Notes under the pieces: model-generated
The model's database searches: none
Seen by the model: the letters and a program-made list of their open reading frames with translations, nothing else
What the model was told of the DNA's origin: nothing
Position numbers and translations under genes: made by a program
Part shown: positions 48,793 to 60,700 of the stretch, one piece after another
Layout of the letters: each line of letters opens with the position of its first letter
Numbering within the stretch: the stretch's first letter is position 1
Origin: Epiperipatus broadwayi
Taxonomy: Eukaryota; Onychophora; Udeonychophora; Euonychophora; Peripatidae
DNA length: 64,000 bases
NCBI GenBank assembly: GCA_028023455.1
Contig: JAQFVV010012512.1
Coordinates: forward strand, 1,962,413-2,026,412
Direction of reading: 5' to 3'

Positions 48793-49153
48793 TAATAATA
48801 TTGCTGCTACTGCTGCTTCTACTACTATTACTACTGCTACTGCTGCTGCTACTGCTATGGCTCCAGCTATGGCTACTGCTACAGCTACTGCTATGGCTAT
48901 GGCTATGGCTACAGCTACTGCTACAACTACAACTACCACCACCACCATCACTACCATTACCACTACTACTACTACTACTACTACTGCTGCTGCTACTGCT
49001 ACTGCTTCTGCTACTGCTGCTGCTGCCGCTGCTACTGCTGCTGCTACTGCTACTACTATTACTACTACTTCTACTACTACTACTACTATTACTACTACTA
49101 CTACTACTAGTTTTAAAAGGTTTTTTATTATTATGTCTATATTGTGATTACAA

Positions 49154-49197
<44 letters not shown>

Positions 49198-49399
49198 CAC
49201 CTCCCCCACCACCCTCACCACCACCACCACCACTACCACTACCACCACAACCAACATCACCACCACCACTACTACCACCACCACTGCTACTACGACTACT
49301 ATTACTACTACTACAACTACTATTACTACTACTACTAGTAATACTACTACTGCTACTACTACTACTGCTACTACTGCTACTACTACTACTACTACATAC
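48731..49399. repeat. Compound trinucleotide tract (AAT, ACT/GCT, ACC)
   Basis: (AAT)n to 48,800, then ACT/GCT/GCC and GGCTAT mixtures to 49,110, a ~45-bp non-repeat island (49,110-49,155), then a second ACT/ACC tract to 49,399. The 3-bp periodicity opens all six frames, which accounts for the 152-255-codon ORFs (poly-Asn, Thr/Ala, Leu, Val). Not a gene. Confidence 0.95.
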
Positions 49400-49426
49400 A
49401 TACATTTGTTTCCCAACAAGTCAGCA

Positions 49427-50270
49427 TGCTCTAGTTTTTCATGCTCCAAAAGTACTCAAAGTTTAAACCTGGTAAGATAAAAACCTTAACCTGATATACC
49501 TTTTTCAATTTCGAATGAGTTGGTAATTATTTGTTGCATTTTTCATTCAAAAATACAATTAAAATAACATTAGTCTATGATAATTTTAGAAAACAATATG
49601 GCTACAAAGTAATCACATGACCAGATGCTTACTGCCAACATTGCAAAATCCAAATTTTAATTTTACTGTTGCAAATTCCAATCTTTGTTTGAAAAGAAAA
49701 AATAGTTACAAATTAGTTACAAATTTTCCAGCATGCAATTCACCTTCTAAATAAACAAGTCAACTAACTATGGTTTTTATGCTTTAAAAAAATTCAAAAT
49801 CTCAGTTTAACACAAGATAATAATATGCCTTTAATCAATTGATTACTTATTTCCAATTTTGGGTTACATTTTTTATTCAAACTTCCAATTGAAATCCAGT
49901 TCTCTAATGATAATTAAAAAAAGCCATAGCATGATTGGTTTTGCCCCTAATAATACCAGCACAGAGTTTCAAAGTCCAAAGGTCAGTCAAGTATATGCTT
50001 ATTTTTAATGTTATTGTAACAATCTCTGATATTGGTTTAGTAATGAAAATTCGATTTCAAATTCCCATCAATTAGTTCATTTACTCGCAACTAAGTTAAC
50101 AAGCTCTTGCTGTTTATGCTTATAAAGTAGTCAAAACCTTAAGCTTGCAAAATAGGAATTAACTTTATATACCTTTTTCAATTTCCAGTCAGTTGATAAC
50201 TGATTTCCATTTTGTGTTATTTTTTTATTCAAATATTCAACTACCATCGATAATTTCAAAAAATATAACC
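49427..50270. repeat. ~320-bp degenerate tandem repeat, about 2.5-3 copies
   Basis: Recurrent order: GCATGC(T/A), TTATGCTT(T/A)AAA, AA(A/C)CTTAA, ATATACCTTTTTCAATTT, TTGGT/TTGATAACT, then TTTTTATTCAAA and ATTGAAAT or ATTAAAAT. Copies lie around 49,427, 49,730 and 50,090. Confidence 0.7.
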
Positions 50271-50749
50271 TACCTACCTAGATTTTACCCTGTCTTCCTA
50301 TGTCTGGTCCATTTAACCATGAATCTCACACTTAAATCACATGAAAAGCCTCATTTGGCTACCACCCCTAACACAGGCAGACCAAGAGTCTGACCAATTG
50401 ATATCAAACTCCCACCCAACAATTACAACCAGTTTGAACATAGCTGTACCACCAGCCCCCTCTGGATATCAGGATACTCTATACATAGATCTCAAACTTC
50501 ATCAAAAGCCTTACTCAGCTCTCACCACTAACATGCATGGCAATCCCACCAGACCTCCCATCCATGCCAACACCCTCCCCAACCCATAGTGCCAGTGAAA
50601 CCAAGAGAAATCATGATCACCCAAAGAAGATCCAGAACCTTAAAAAATAAAAATATTGATCTCACACCCTACCATGGAAATTCCTAATCCTAACCTATGT
50701 TACAAAGGCAACTCAACCGCATAAAACTAAACCTGGCATGCTTCTATAG
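50271..50749. other. C-rich intergenic segment, no gene recognised
   Basis: Plus strand is unusually rich in C and A (for example CCACCAGCCCCCTCTGGATA). The short frames 50,193-50,589 lack domains. It may belong to the local duplication cluster. Confidence 0.4.
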
Positions 50750-51195
50750 ATACAGCAGTCCAGACCATGTAAAATTTATGTAATCTTGTATAAATCAATA
50801 AAACAACTTTTACATATGTAAAACTACATTTACAGATTACCCACATAACAACAGCATTCCAAGTTATATAAAACCCTTGAGACTAATCCACAGCATAAAT
50901 AAATAAATCAACTTTTACATACATAAACCTACAACTATGAATTTGTTATAAAACCACAGCAATCCATGGCATGTAAAACTCTTGTAACTAATCCACAACA
51001 TGAAATTTTTTTTGTAATCTTGTGTAAATCAACATTTATATATGCAAACCTATATTTATGGATTGCCCATGTAACCACAGCAATCCAAGCTATGTAAAAC
51101 CATGTAACTAATCCACAGCATAGAAAATTTCCTGCAATCCTGTATAAAACAATAAATCAACTCTTATATATGTAAACCTACAACTATGAATAGCA
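50750..51195. repeat. ~97-123-bp tandem repeat, four copies
   Basis: CAGCA(A/G)TCCA with ATGTAAAA recurs near 50,752, 50,849, 50,954 and 51,077, followed by AACTAATCCACA(G/A)CAT, TCAA(C/A)TTTTA(C/T)ATA and AAACCTACAACTATGAAT. Confidence 0.8.
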
Positions 51196-51798
51196 ATTTA
51201 GTAATAAATTTATTTCCAACTGAGACAAAACAATATTTGGAAAAAAAATGTTTTTAATAATCAAACTAAAACAAACAAATGTCTGAATTTTTGTAAAATT
51301 AGTTCAAAAAGAGTTTCTATTGATGCAAGTGATAAGTATGAAATTCGAAAATATACTATAAAAAAGAATAAAAAATTTAGTATTCTACCCAAAATGGAAA
51401 AAAAAAACATATTCTACTAAAAAAAAGAATGGTATCAAGAAATGCATGAACAGTGGTAAACTATATTGTAAAAAAACATTTGAACATTTGAAATGACAAA
51501 ATTTTTAAAAAAAGTAGATATGCAAGCAAATTTATAAAGAATAAAAAAGAATAAATTAATAAAATTATTATATCTTAAAGATTAATAAAAATAGTGAAAT
51601 GATTGGAAAATTTATGTACCAAATATCCAAATGATAAGCTTCTGCCTGATGATTGGTAAAAGGTTGTGTGGTATTAATGTTTAAAAAAAATAAAAAAATA
51701 CTAGAAATTACTTTGGTACTACTCCTTTAGCTGGGCACAGTTACTTGATGGCATTGTTTATGTGCAGAAACACATAAAATGTCATTTAGCAGCCAGAC

Positions 51799-52440
51799 TT
51801 AGGCTTTGCAGGCTTCTCAATGGTGTTGTACAGAAATATCATGGCCTGTTTTGTGCTTTGCAACACTTTATGTGAATTCACACATTTCACTGTTGGCTAC
51901 CTTATCATCTGACAGTGGCTGGATTTCAAGTGTCCACAACTTTTGAAATCTCCATAGCAGAGAAATTTCATTTCTACTTAAATCATGCAGTCTGACTCAC
52001 TAAGAATTGTCACACTGTCCCCACCCTTCCCTATACAACTTGGAATGTGCAAAACCTTGGAAAAGAGTAGGGGCAAACATGATTCAGCTGAGCTCATGTA
52101 AAAACTCACATTTTTGTGAGAAAATGTACAAGACAAATAAAATGCACACTGCACTAAGCAGATTTTCAAATTGTTTCAGTTGCCGACAACAGTAGTGGGG
52201 TAACTTTGGAGGTGTTTATGTGGCTGTACTTATGTCTAATACAAATGTTTCTGTTGTATTAGCCTTGATGGCATTGTGCAAATAAATATTAATCTGTTTT
52301 GTGACATTGGTTATGCAAATTCGCACAATTCCCTATATCATTTCTGAGGGTGGCCACAAGTTTTGAAATCTTTATAGCAGACTAATTTCATTTCTACTTA
52401 AATCATGCAATCTGACTGAATCACTAACAATTGTCAGTAC
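51799..52440. repeat. Direct repeat, ~414-bp period, two copies
   Basis: 51,935-51,997 and 52,349-52,411 share AATTTCATTTCTACTTAAAT, CATGCA(G/A)TCTGACT and TTTTGAAATCT; upstream parts align at GATGGCATTGT and CTGTTTTGTG. Confidence 0.85.
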
Positions 52441-52542
52441 ACTGTAGTACAGCTAGTCAAGAATGTCTACAATTGCAAAACTACCTCACAATTCCGATGT
52501 CTTGCCCATTCCTGCAAGCAAAGCTATTCGATTTGCACATGT

Positions 52543-53205
52543 TTCCAAAACAAAAAGTTGTGATTTTATGATATAAATTTAAAAAAAAAAAAAACAAAAG
52601 TTGAAAAAGTCCAAAGTTTTGGTCTTATTTTATTTTTTATGGGGGTGGGGGTGATATGATTGAGAACAAGTTTGCCATCACTGAGACAAAAGTTATTTTT
52701 GGTTTGTTGTTTTTATTTAAAAAAAAGATAGAACAAGATTTTATTAACAAAAAAAAATAATACAAATAAAATGGAATAAAAATTGGTTTTAAAAATCAAA
52801 GTTTTATTATATCAGTGATCAAGATGTGTTTGTATATTGTTTTTGTTATAGTAATTTGTTAGTAAATAGGAAAAAAACCGTTTCTAAAACAAAAGGTTGT
52901 GCTTCTATGTCATAAATCAATCCAAAAAAAAAAAAAAACCAAATTAATAAAATCAAAATTTATGGTCTTATTTTATTTGGGGGGGGGTGAGAAAAAGTTT
53001 GTCATCATTGCGACAAAAGTTAGAAAAAGTTACTTTCGGTTTGTTGTTTTTATTTTTAAAAAAGGTAGAACAAGATTTTATTAAAAAAAAAAGATAATAC
53101 AAATAAAATATAATAAAAATTAGTTTTAAAAATACTAAAAGTTTGCTGTGGTAAAGAAATGTTTGTGTAATAAAAAAAATTAAAGATGTGGTAGTAGAAG
53201 AAAAC
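52543..53205. repeat. Direct repeat, ~340-bp period, two copies
   Basis: Each unit runs from AAAACAAAA(A/G)GTTGTG through GGTCTTATTTTATTT, a G run, GACAAAAGTTA, GGTTTGTTGTTTTTATTT, GAACAAGATTTTATTAA and AATACAAATAAAAT to TGTTTGT. Second unit starts near 52,880. Confidence 0.88.
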
Positions 53206-53369
53206 TAAAAGGAAAAAAAATTTAAAGGCGTAGTAGAAAGAAAAAATCACTGGGGGGTGGCCTGGTAATGTTACATCTGATGTGATGTGTGATGTGATAC
53301 ATTGTGACTTCTCCTTAAACAGAATCAGGAATCTCTCAAAACTATGTCCAGAGAAACCTGTTAGACACT

Positions 53370-53935
53370 TTACCTTATCTTTCCATTCCCCACCCTAAGT
53401 TTTCCCATAATCTGCTCCATCCATTTCTTCAACATAAGCTTTATCAACTCTATGGCCTTTATATCTAAATCTCCCTTATCTTTTCCCAAACCCAACAAAC
53501 AAACCAATAACCCACTTTTTGTATAATCACTTTGTTCATATTTATTCTTCAATAACTTCATTATTTGTACCTTTTCTGCTTTCAAGCATTTTCATTCAAT
53601 TAACAAATGCCTAATATTTTATATGCCTTCCTTACACAATTTGGAGACTAAATCACCCATATTTTTCAATTTACATGTATATTCTCTTGTTGCTAAAGAT
53701 CCCATTCAAGCCTTAAACAATAACTACTTTTCTTGCTATTATCATAAATTGTCTCACACCTTCAGTTTACTTCTATATATATTTAAACTCTTTTTACTCT
53801 CCATACTAGTTCTCAATCTCCCAACTCCCTATTCTTTATTAATGCATCTATTCTTTTATCCCATTCCTTACCATTATAACACTCAACAATCCTCCTATAC
53901 ACAATCATCCCACCTTTTATACAAAATATACTGAT
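53370..53935 (-). mobile_element. LINE C-terminal remnant (minus strand)
   Basis: In the frame leading into the open stretch 53,585-53,370, translation gives LCKEGI-stop-NIRHLLIE-stop-KCLKAEKVQIMKLL, resembling the CxxC...HLLxEC zinc knuckle near the C-terminus of many LINE ORF2 proteins. The open stretch continues with KYEQSDYTKSGLLVCLLGLG and IELIKLMLKKW. Further upstream broken frames hold CLRLEWDL and RKYTCKL. Decayed; clade unknown. Confidence 0.5.
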
Positions 53936-54046
53936 ATAAAGTCTTTATCCAAATCTTTTGATTGTTTTTGTATAGCAACAACACCATCAAGCAACCGTGT
54001 CCTGCTAATGGACTAGTACCATTACTTTTATATCAGTATGCATTAT
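53931..54046. repeat. Short inverted repeat
   Basis: TACTGATATAAAGT (53,931-53,944) and CTTTTATATCAGTA (54,034-54,047) bracket about 90 bp. Possibly a small MITE at the RTE 5' side. Confidence 0.45.
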
Positions 54047-54119
54047 GATTATTAGAACCTATCTATAGAAAATGTAAGGCTAAAACGATTAAAAATAGAT
54101 TAAATTTAAAAATGGCTTA

Positions 54120-55165
54120 AGTGCAATATTGTATATTCAACTATAAAAAGAAGTTATAGAAAACATGAATAAATATGAATTCCTATAATGCTTTGAATTT
54201 GTAGGTTATATAAAGGGATTTGATTTTATAAATACCACATTGATTAAAACAATCTTCTATCAAAAATTATTAAATTCTGAACAATATTTATTAAAATGCA
54301 ACAGGTAAAATTAATAATGACAAGAATATAACACAGACCAGTTTCAAATTTCCAAAATATTTACAGTGGTGCTATTGACCTATATTTTGTGGATTAAAAT
54401 GGAAACTAATAAAAAAAAAGAATATTATTAAGTTATTTATATTTTGAAGATGATATAGTTGTTTTTTTGTAAACAATTCACCAAAACTTCAGGAAATACC
54501 ACAAAAGATGTCAAAAGAAAAAAGCAAGGTTAAAAATAGATTTTAAAATTGCTAAAGTTATAGTCATTGGTTTTACATATAAAAAAGAAGAATTGATAAT
54601 AATGAATGTTTACAACTATAAATATATTAGTCAGATTAGTAATATTCAGAGAAATATAATGGGTGAAATTAATCATAGAATTAAATTCAATATGAACTAA
54701 CTTTAGTAAAAATAAGTAGCCATCCCTAAGGAAATTGGCTTAGGTATTTGAAGATAAATGTTAAATTACACTTTACCAGTTCTTCAATATGAGTCTGAAA
54801 TTTTGATGCTTACCAGAAATGTTATATAGAATTAAGAGTTATACTTTGTAACAAGAAAGTTTCCAAATACATGGGTAAAAAAACAAATAGGTATCATTGA
54901 TATAATTGAAAAAAATAAGAGGCTGAAATCAATCTAGACTGCATGTTTTTAGAAGAAGTTGTAATAGATGATTATTTGATGAGGACATAAACTGGAAAGG
55001 AGATGGAAAAAAAAATCTAAACTGAAAAGCAAGATATTGTCAAAGATCCAGTGAGATAGATGGATAAAATGAGAAAGAAGGCAAGGTATAAATTAAAGGA
55101 ATGGGACTAATTTTAGAAAACGATTCATTTTGCAGTGAATCATTAGTAGTGGAAAATGATGATAA
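54120..55165 (+). mobile_element. Second RTE copy, heavily decayed
   Basis: Aligns by nucleotide words with 4190-5430: AAGTTATAGAAA, AATATGAATTCC, ATGCTTTGAATTTGTAGGTT, then later GATTAAAATGGAA(A/G)CTAA, TGAAATTAATCATAGAATTA, AGATGGAT(A/G)AA, and an end with TGCAGTGAATCATTAGTAGT and AATGATGATAA. Frames are full of stops and indels. A 5' truncation is at about the same region of RT as in the first copy. Confidence 0.75.
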
Positions 55166-56440
55166 CGATTATATGTAATAAGACTTTATGCAAAAATCAA
55201 CTATTGAATGAAAAAATAAAAATAGTTATTAAAGCAACTACCAAATTGTATGTACTATTGACAAACTAAATGACATAATGTTTAGAAAATCTGCTTATTT
55301 TGAAATATGGCCTGGGATTGAAATTCAGATAGAGAAAATGATTTTTTTCAAATATCAAGAAAACATTGGATTAATTCAGATAGTAAGGTCAATTACCAAC
55401 TTAGCTACCCATCCAATCATTGTCTAGTAAATGGGTAACTAATTATTCCCAATTAAAAACAAAACAAGGAAGAAAAACATTTTAGCTCTTATTTTCTTTC
55501 AGTTGACTACATGAATGAACAATCTTTTGTATTCTTCGTTGTTAGATTTTATAGATTGATGGAGATGCCTTTGCCATTATAATAAGTCTCTCTCAAAAGT
55601 AATATTATTTCTACCTTTTTATCATATATATAGGTGTCATATTTGTTGTGTTTTTATTATTTCTTTAACTCCTAGAGTTTTTTAAACAGCCTAATATAAA
55701 CACGTCATAAATAAAGCTTTATATGGAAACCTGGAAAGATTTTAACCAAAAGGTAGATTCACTAATTGCTTTATTAAAGATTTTACTGCTACCACTGTAA
55801 CCTTAGATTTTACTGTCATTAACTAAATGGTTCATGATACACACACACACACACATACACACACACATATATATATATCAGTGACCAATAAATCTATTTA
55901 AAAACAATTAATGCAAACATCATTGTTTGTTCTGAATTGGTTGATGAGACTCCATTCCCACTGAGAAAGGTCAAATTCAAGTGGATTTATTGTTTGATCT
56001 GGGAAAAGAAATTTGTTTGGGGCTCCATAAGTATTCCGTTTTTATTGTATAAATCTTCAGTTGTGAATTATTTTATTTAAAGAAGGGAAATAAGATTGTA
56101 TACCCAAAATTCATTGGACATTGCCAATGCAATTGATGGTATAAAAATATGATGACCAAGATGAACGCAAATCTAAATGACTGATGAAAGAGAATGAAAC
56201 AAAGAATATAAAGGAAACAAAAAAATATCATATATCACAAACAACATTTGCTACTTAATGAAAGAACAATTTATATTATAAGCCACATATGTTAGTCTTG
56301 TTCAGCCACAAATAATTGATTGTTTATTACGAGCTCTCATGTTTAAAGCCCATTTCTATCATTGATGTGAGCAGATCCGAAATACTTACCTTTAATAAAT
56401 AAATAACTCTTTCTATAATGTAAATTATACACACACTTAA
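55166..56440. other. Intergenic, no gene seen
   Basis: AT-rich. A (AC)n/(AT)n microsatellite lies at about 55,841-55,880. No exon recognised. Confidence 0.45.
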
Positions 56441-56471
56441 TTCTTATGTGTTATATAGCGAATAAAAATAT

Positions 56472-56508
56472 AATAATAATAATAATAATAGTAATAATAA
56501 TAATAACA
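56472..56508. repeat. (AAT)n microsatellite
   Basis: Imperfect TAA/AAT units immediately left of the inverted repeat. Confidence 0.85.
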
Positions 56509-56575
56509 GAGTGCATTTGTGCACTTATTAAGTTACAAAATCATGAAATTCCAGTGCATGCTCAGTGGGACAATC

Positions 56576-56701
56576 GTGTTTCTTTGATTGACAACGTTGT
56601 AGACTTGGCAATAAACCAGGCCTCGAGCCGAACGATAAGAAAAGATAAAAGATGTCTGGTTTATTGCCAAGTCTAATAATGTTGTCAATCAAAGAAACAT
56701 G
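56576..56701. repeat. Inverted repeat with ~45-bp arms
   Basis: Left arm 56,576-56,620 and right arm 56,656-56,701 share TTTCTTTGATTGACAAC and AGACTTGGCAATAAACCAG in inverted order. The 35-bp loop includes CCTCGAGCCGAACGATAAG. Relatively high GC and CpG in the loop. Family unknown. Confidence 0.75.
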
Positions 56702-57264
56702 AGTATTTTATCGAACATGCAATGGAATATTAGCTGGTCAGTATAGTCAAATCGCCATGTTTTTCATACACAATACCGAAAGCACTTGGCTAAATATTAC
56801 TATTATTATAGAATTTTTCATCTCTGTATGACACATAGGTATATGTATGTGTGTAATACATTTAATAAATAAATTTAGCATACATGTGTTGATATGCTTT
56901 ACGAAATGTATAGTTTTTTTCTTTTTATATTATTTCTGGTTTTTCGTTTAGCTTAATCATACACGTTCTTTTTAACTTTCTTTGTTGTTTCATACTAATA
57001 TTCAATGCAGTTTAGAATTCTACTTATCGCTGTTGTTACCTTAGTTCTATCATTAAATCTGACCTTATTGATTACAGATGCAAAAAATAATTTAATAATT
57101 ATTTCTTTATTTTAATATTTTTTAATTCACAGTTATTATTCATATTGTATACTAAAGATGTATTTTGCCTCTAATATTATTTTTGGAAAGTAAAGATTAT
57201 ATTTACATATATAATGTATTTAACTTTTTAATGTTTAATAATAAGCATAAGCAATAAAATAATC

Positions 57265-57657
57265 TATAATATGATATCAACTGTTAACCTTTTGCGATTG
57301 TTGTAAGAACATTAAAAATAAGTCCTGATAAAACACTTGAAATGGATTTTAAATGTGACCATTAAAAATAAGTCCTGATAAAATATTTGTAATGGATTTT
57401 AAATGCGAATGTCAATTTAAACCCCTGGAATATATGACCCTTTACTTCCTTGACGTCATTTTGATAACCATTCGGTAATTAAAAACTCCTGTGGTAAGCC
57501 TAATAAAATTCTGGTCAGGAAATGGCAATTAAAAAAAGTAGACAAAATAAATAGAAGCTAGGGAAGTGGAATGTAAAATTCCGTATAGCTATAACGTGAT
57601 ATTTCACAGCTATTGAGGCTTTATTACAATTAGAATACAGGCGAGTTTCTTATCAGA
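57265..57657 (+). promoter_or_regulatory. Upstream region of NTF2-like gene 2, conserved with gene 1
   Basis: Colinear with 25,780-26,175. A 50-bp segment starting CATTAAAAATAAGTCCTG is tandemly duplicated here (57,310-57,359 and 57,360-57,409) but single in gene 1 (25,836). The TATA-like position reads CGTATAGC. Confidence 0.55.
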
Positions 57658-57726
57658 ATGAATTCGAAACGATTTGCTGCTCTTATCCTATTGACAGTGG
57701 CCATTGCGTCTTCAAGCAGGGCAGAC
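57658..57726 (+). CDS. Gene 2, exon 1 (signal peptide)
   Basis: Starts at the first ATG after the conserved upstream block; donor GTATGT. Confidence 0.75.
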
Positions 57727-60700
57727 GTATGTATGAGTAATATATAGCATGATATAAACATTTAATTAAACGTATTAATTATATATATATGTTGAAATAA
57801 GTAATTTAATAAAAGCAAGTTTTTTAGTCTTATATTTGTTGAGATCAATGTTTTCAGGGACAAAATATATGTTGTCTTGCAATGGTGGTCGAGAGGTCAG
57901 CGCGACTGCCTTGCACTTGCAGGCAGTTGCCCGGGTTGTGGGTTCGCGTCCTGGCCGATGCTATGACACTTAAATATAAATATATATAATTTATTAATCA
58001 TGTTTTTTAGAGCAACCGTGTTTAATATAAAAAAATTAATAACAACTGAGGTTTCAGCCTTCAAATAGATAACAAAATGATAAAATGATCTTACAAAATA
58101 TGGAAAAGGAGTCAGTTTTTATTTAATAGTGCCTCACTATGAAAATGTCTTACACATTGGTTGCTATGTCAGCTAACACCACTCACTGGAACGTTTGCAA
58201 TTTTAGCCAACGTTGTTTATTGATTTAGTGATTCCAAGTTTAGTACTTACCACTTGTATCTTGTACTGTAGTAATTATCCAGAAAAAAAAAAATTACACA
58301 TTTTGCAAACCTGCCCATTTTTATACTTCTTTGTGTTTACTAACCCACAATTAACTCAAGAAATTGCTTAAAAAGCATGCAAAATACTTTCACTTCTATA
58401 ATGCATATGTGATTGATTATAGACCATGTGGATTGCATACCGTTACATTACATTTGACAATAAAAAATTCAACTACTTTAAAAAAAGTAGCAAACAACAG
58501 TTTTATATGGTTATATTTCTTCAAACTCTTATCTAGAAATATTATGAACAAAATTTAGTAGTGTACAATCTTTTTCACTTGTCAATAATCCTAGCTAAAA
58601 CTTTTATTTCCTTTGTACATATGTTAATATTTGTATATAATGTTATTAATCAAAAAAAAGTTTAGAACTTAGATTTCCATTACTATTAACGTCACTTGAC
58701 TTCAAAATTATTTCTTGTCTAAACACACACACACTCAAGAAAAGAACAAACAACAAACATTAAAGGTGAACATATTATAGAAAAAACTAAATGCAAATTA
58801 AATTCACAAAACATGGTAAGCTGGAGCACTCTGAAATATCTTACGCATATGATTAATGTCTTCCCATAATGCTTTGTGTAACATTTTCTATTCCAGCCAA
58901 CATTATACAGTGACTTAGTAATTTCGTATTTAACAATTGATTTTTATAATTTTTATTATACTTTTACTATGTCTCTTTTTTGACATTAGCATTAATTAGC
59001 TATTTTTTCTATGGTTCATGGCAAAAATCATTCAAGTATATATATATTAGAATATTATTTAGGATATATATACATTCATACAATGTTTCTATCGATAGAG
59101 ATTAAAAAGCTTAAGCAAATTAAACTGATAACTATGTCTCAAATGAAACAGAAATTTTTAGTGTTCACTGTATGCAATTATTGTATAAATATTAATTTAG
59201 TGAAGAAACGCGTTATTCTACAGTTTGTTCATTTTATAAGCCTCTGTTATACCATAATTCAATGTCTTGCAATGGAAACAGTATATTTGGCAATAGCTAT
59301 AACTACATCTAAGTCTCATATTGCCAATTAAGTAAGAAAATAATGTAGTCACATTCTGTGGATTATAAAGTTCAACGTATCCACTGAAAATATCTTTAAT
59401 AAAGGCATAGGATTACAATAATATATGATAACGACAGAATTAACATTAGGAATCAATTTTTGCAATAAAATAATAATGTCGATCTCTGGTAGACATCGCA
59501 TAGAGTTTAGTCCTGAGCTGTTAAATTTAAGATGTAACAAATATCCCGAATAGCAAGCAATTGGTTTGTAAGAGTAGTGGGGGTCAAACCTTAGTTATAA
59601 AAAAAATAATACAATAACTATTTTATACCGATGCTAACTGTATGAAGTTGGCTGATGAATGCACAGAGCAACTAATGACACACATATTCATATATATATA
59701 TATTGCAAATTTTAGCTGTTATATCCATCAGTAAATGCATAATGTCATAATTATCATCGATAAAATTGTGATGTTGGATCAAAAAAAATAAAGAGTACAA
59801 ATGAATATATTTAATTAATAATAATAAATAATAATAGTAACATAATGTAACAACTAATTGCTTAGGAACTTACTTCATGAGCTGACAAAACATTATGGGA
59901 CTAGTAAAAATGGCAATGATTATCAGAATATCTTTGCAAGAACAGGTCATAATTCAAACATTAATTTTGATAAGATTTGTTGAGCAATGTCTTTTATTTA
60001 AAATTATTAAATCTAAATAAACTTCTAATGAATCATTGTTTTTTGAAAAAATATTAAATAAAAAACAGTACAAATGTTAAGTAATTTAAAATGAATGTAT
60101 TTATAAAATAAAGAATAAGAAATTAAGAATTTTTTGCATACATTTTCTGACAATACTTACATGGATGGATATCTGATTCGAAAAACTTTCGTTTTTCACT
60201 ATATGTTTTTAGGACTTCAACAGATCTAAGAACGAATTAGCGCCTATTAATTTATTTTCCAAAGAAGTTCTGCACATCCTTTAGTTTTAAATGAAAATGA
60301 CTTCTGTTGACTTTGATGCCATTATTAGTTTAAAATTTACATAACCTCCATGCACCTTTGGATTTAAATTAGATAATTATATAGAGAATTATTTGCGACT
60401 TTTGATTTAAAATAGAGATGAAAATTCTTTGATAAATGGTAAAAAAAAAAAATCTATCAATCTTAAGAGTTTATTTAGTCGAATATCATTTCAAAAAGGC
60501 ATCTAATATCGTAGTCAGTATTAATATGTAAGACTTCCTGCATAAGCTTTAGTCAGTTTGTAGCTCGAAGGCTTCATCAGTGGTCATGTGATGTTTTAAT
60601 GGATTTAATACATTTGCATTATGTATGGAGTATGTTCAAGCTAAATAATTTGTAATTGAATTATGCATTATCATGCATTTCAAAAGAAAGTTCATGTTTC

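Noticed and set aside
48682-49466. Long ORFs of 152-255 codons on both strands
   Set aside because: They are the six-frame readings of a trinucleotide repeat (poly-Val, Leu, Thr/Ala, Asn, Ser, Tyr) with no domain or splice context.
57881-57961. Functional tRNA gene
   Set aside because: A-box is imperfect, the T-stem pairs poorly and no acceptor stem closes; better explained as a tRNA-derived SINE or pseudogene.
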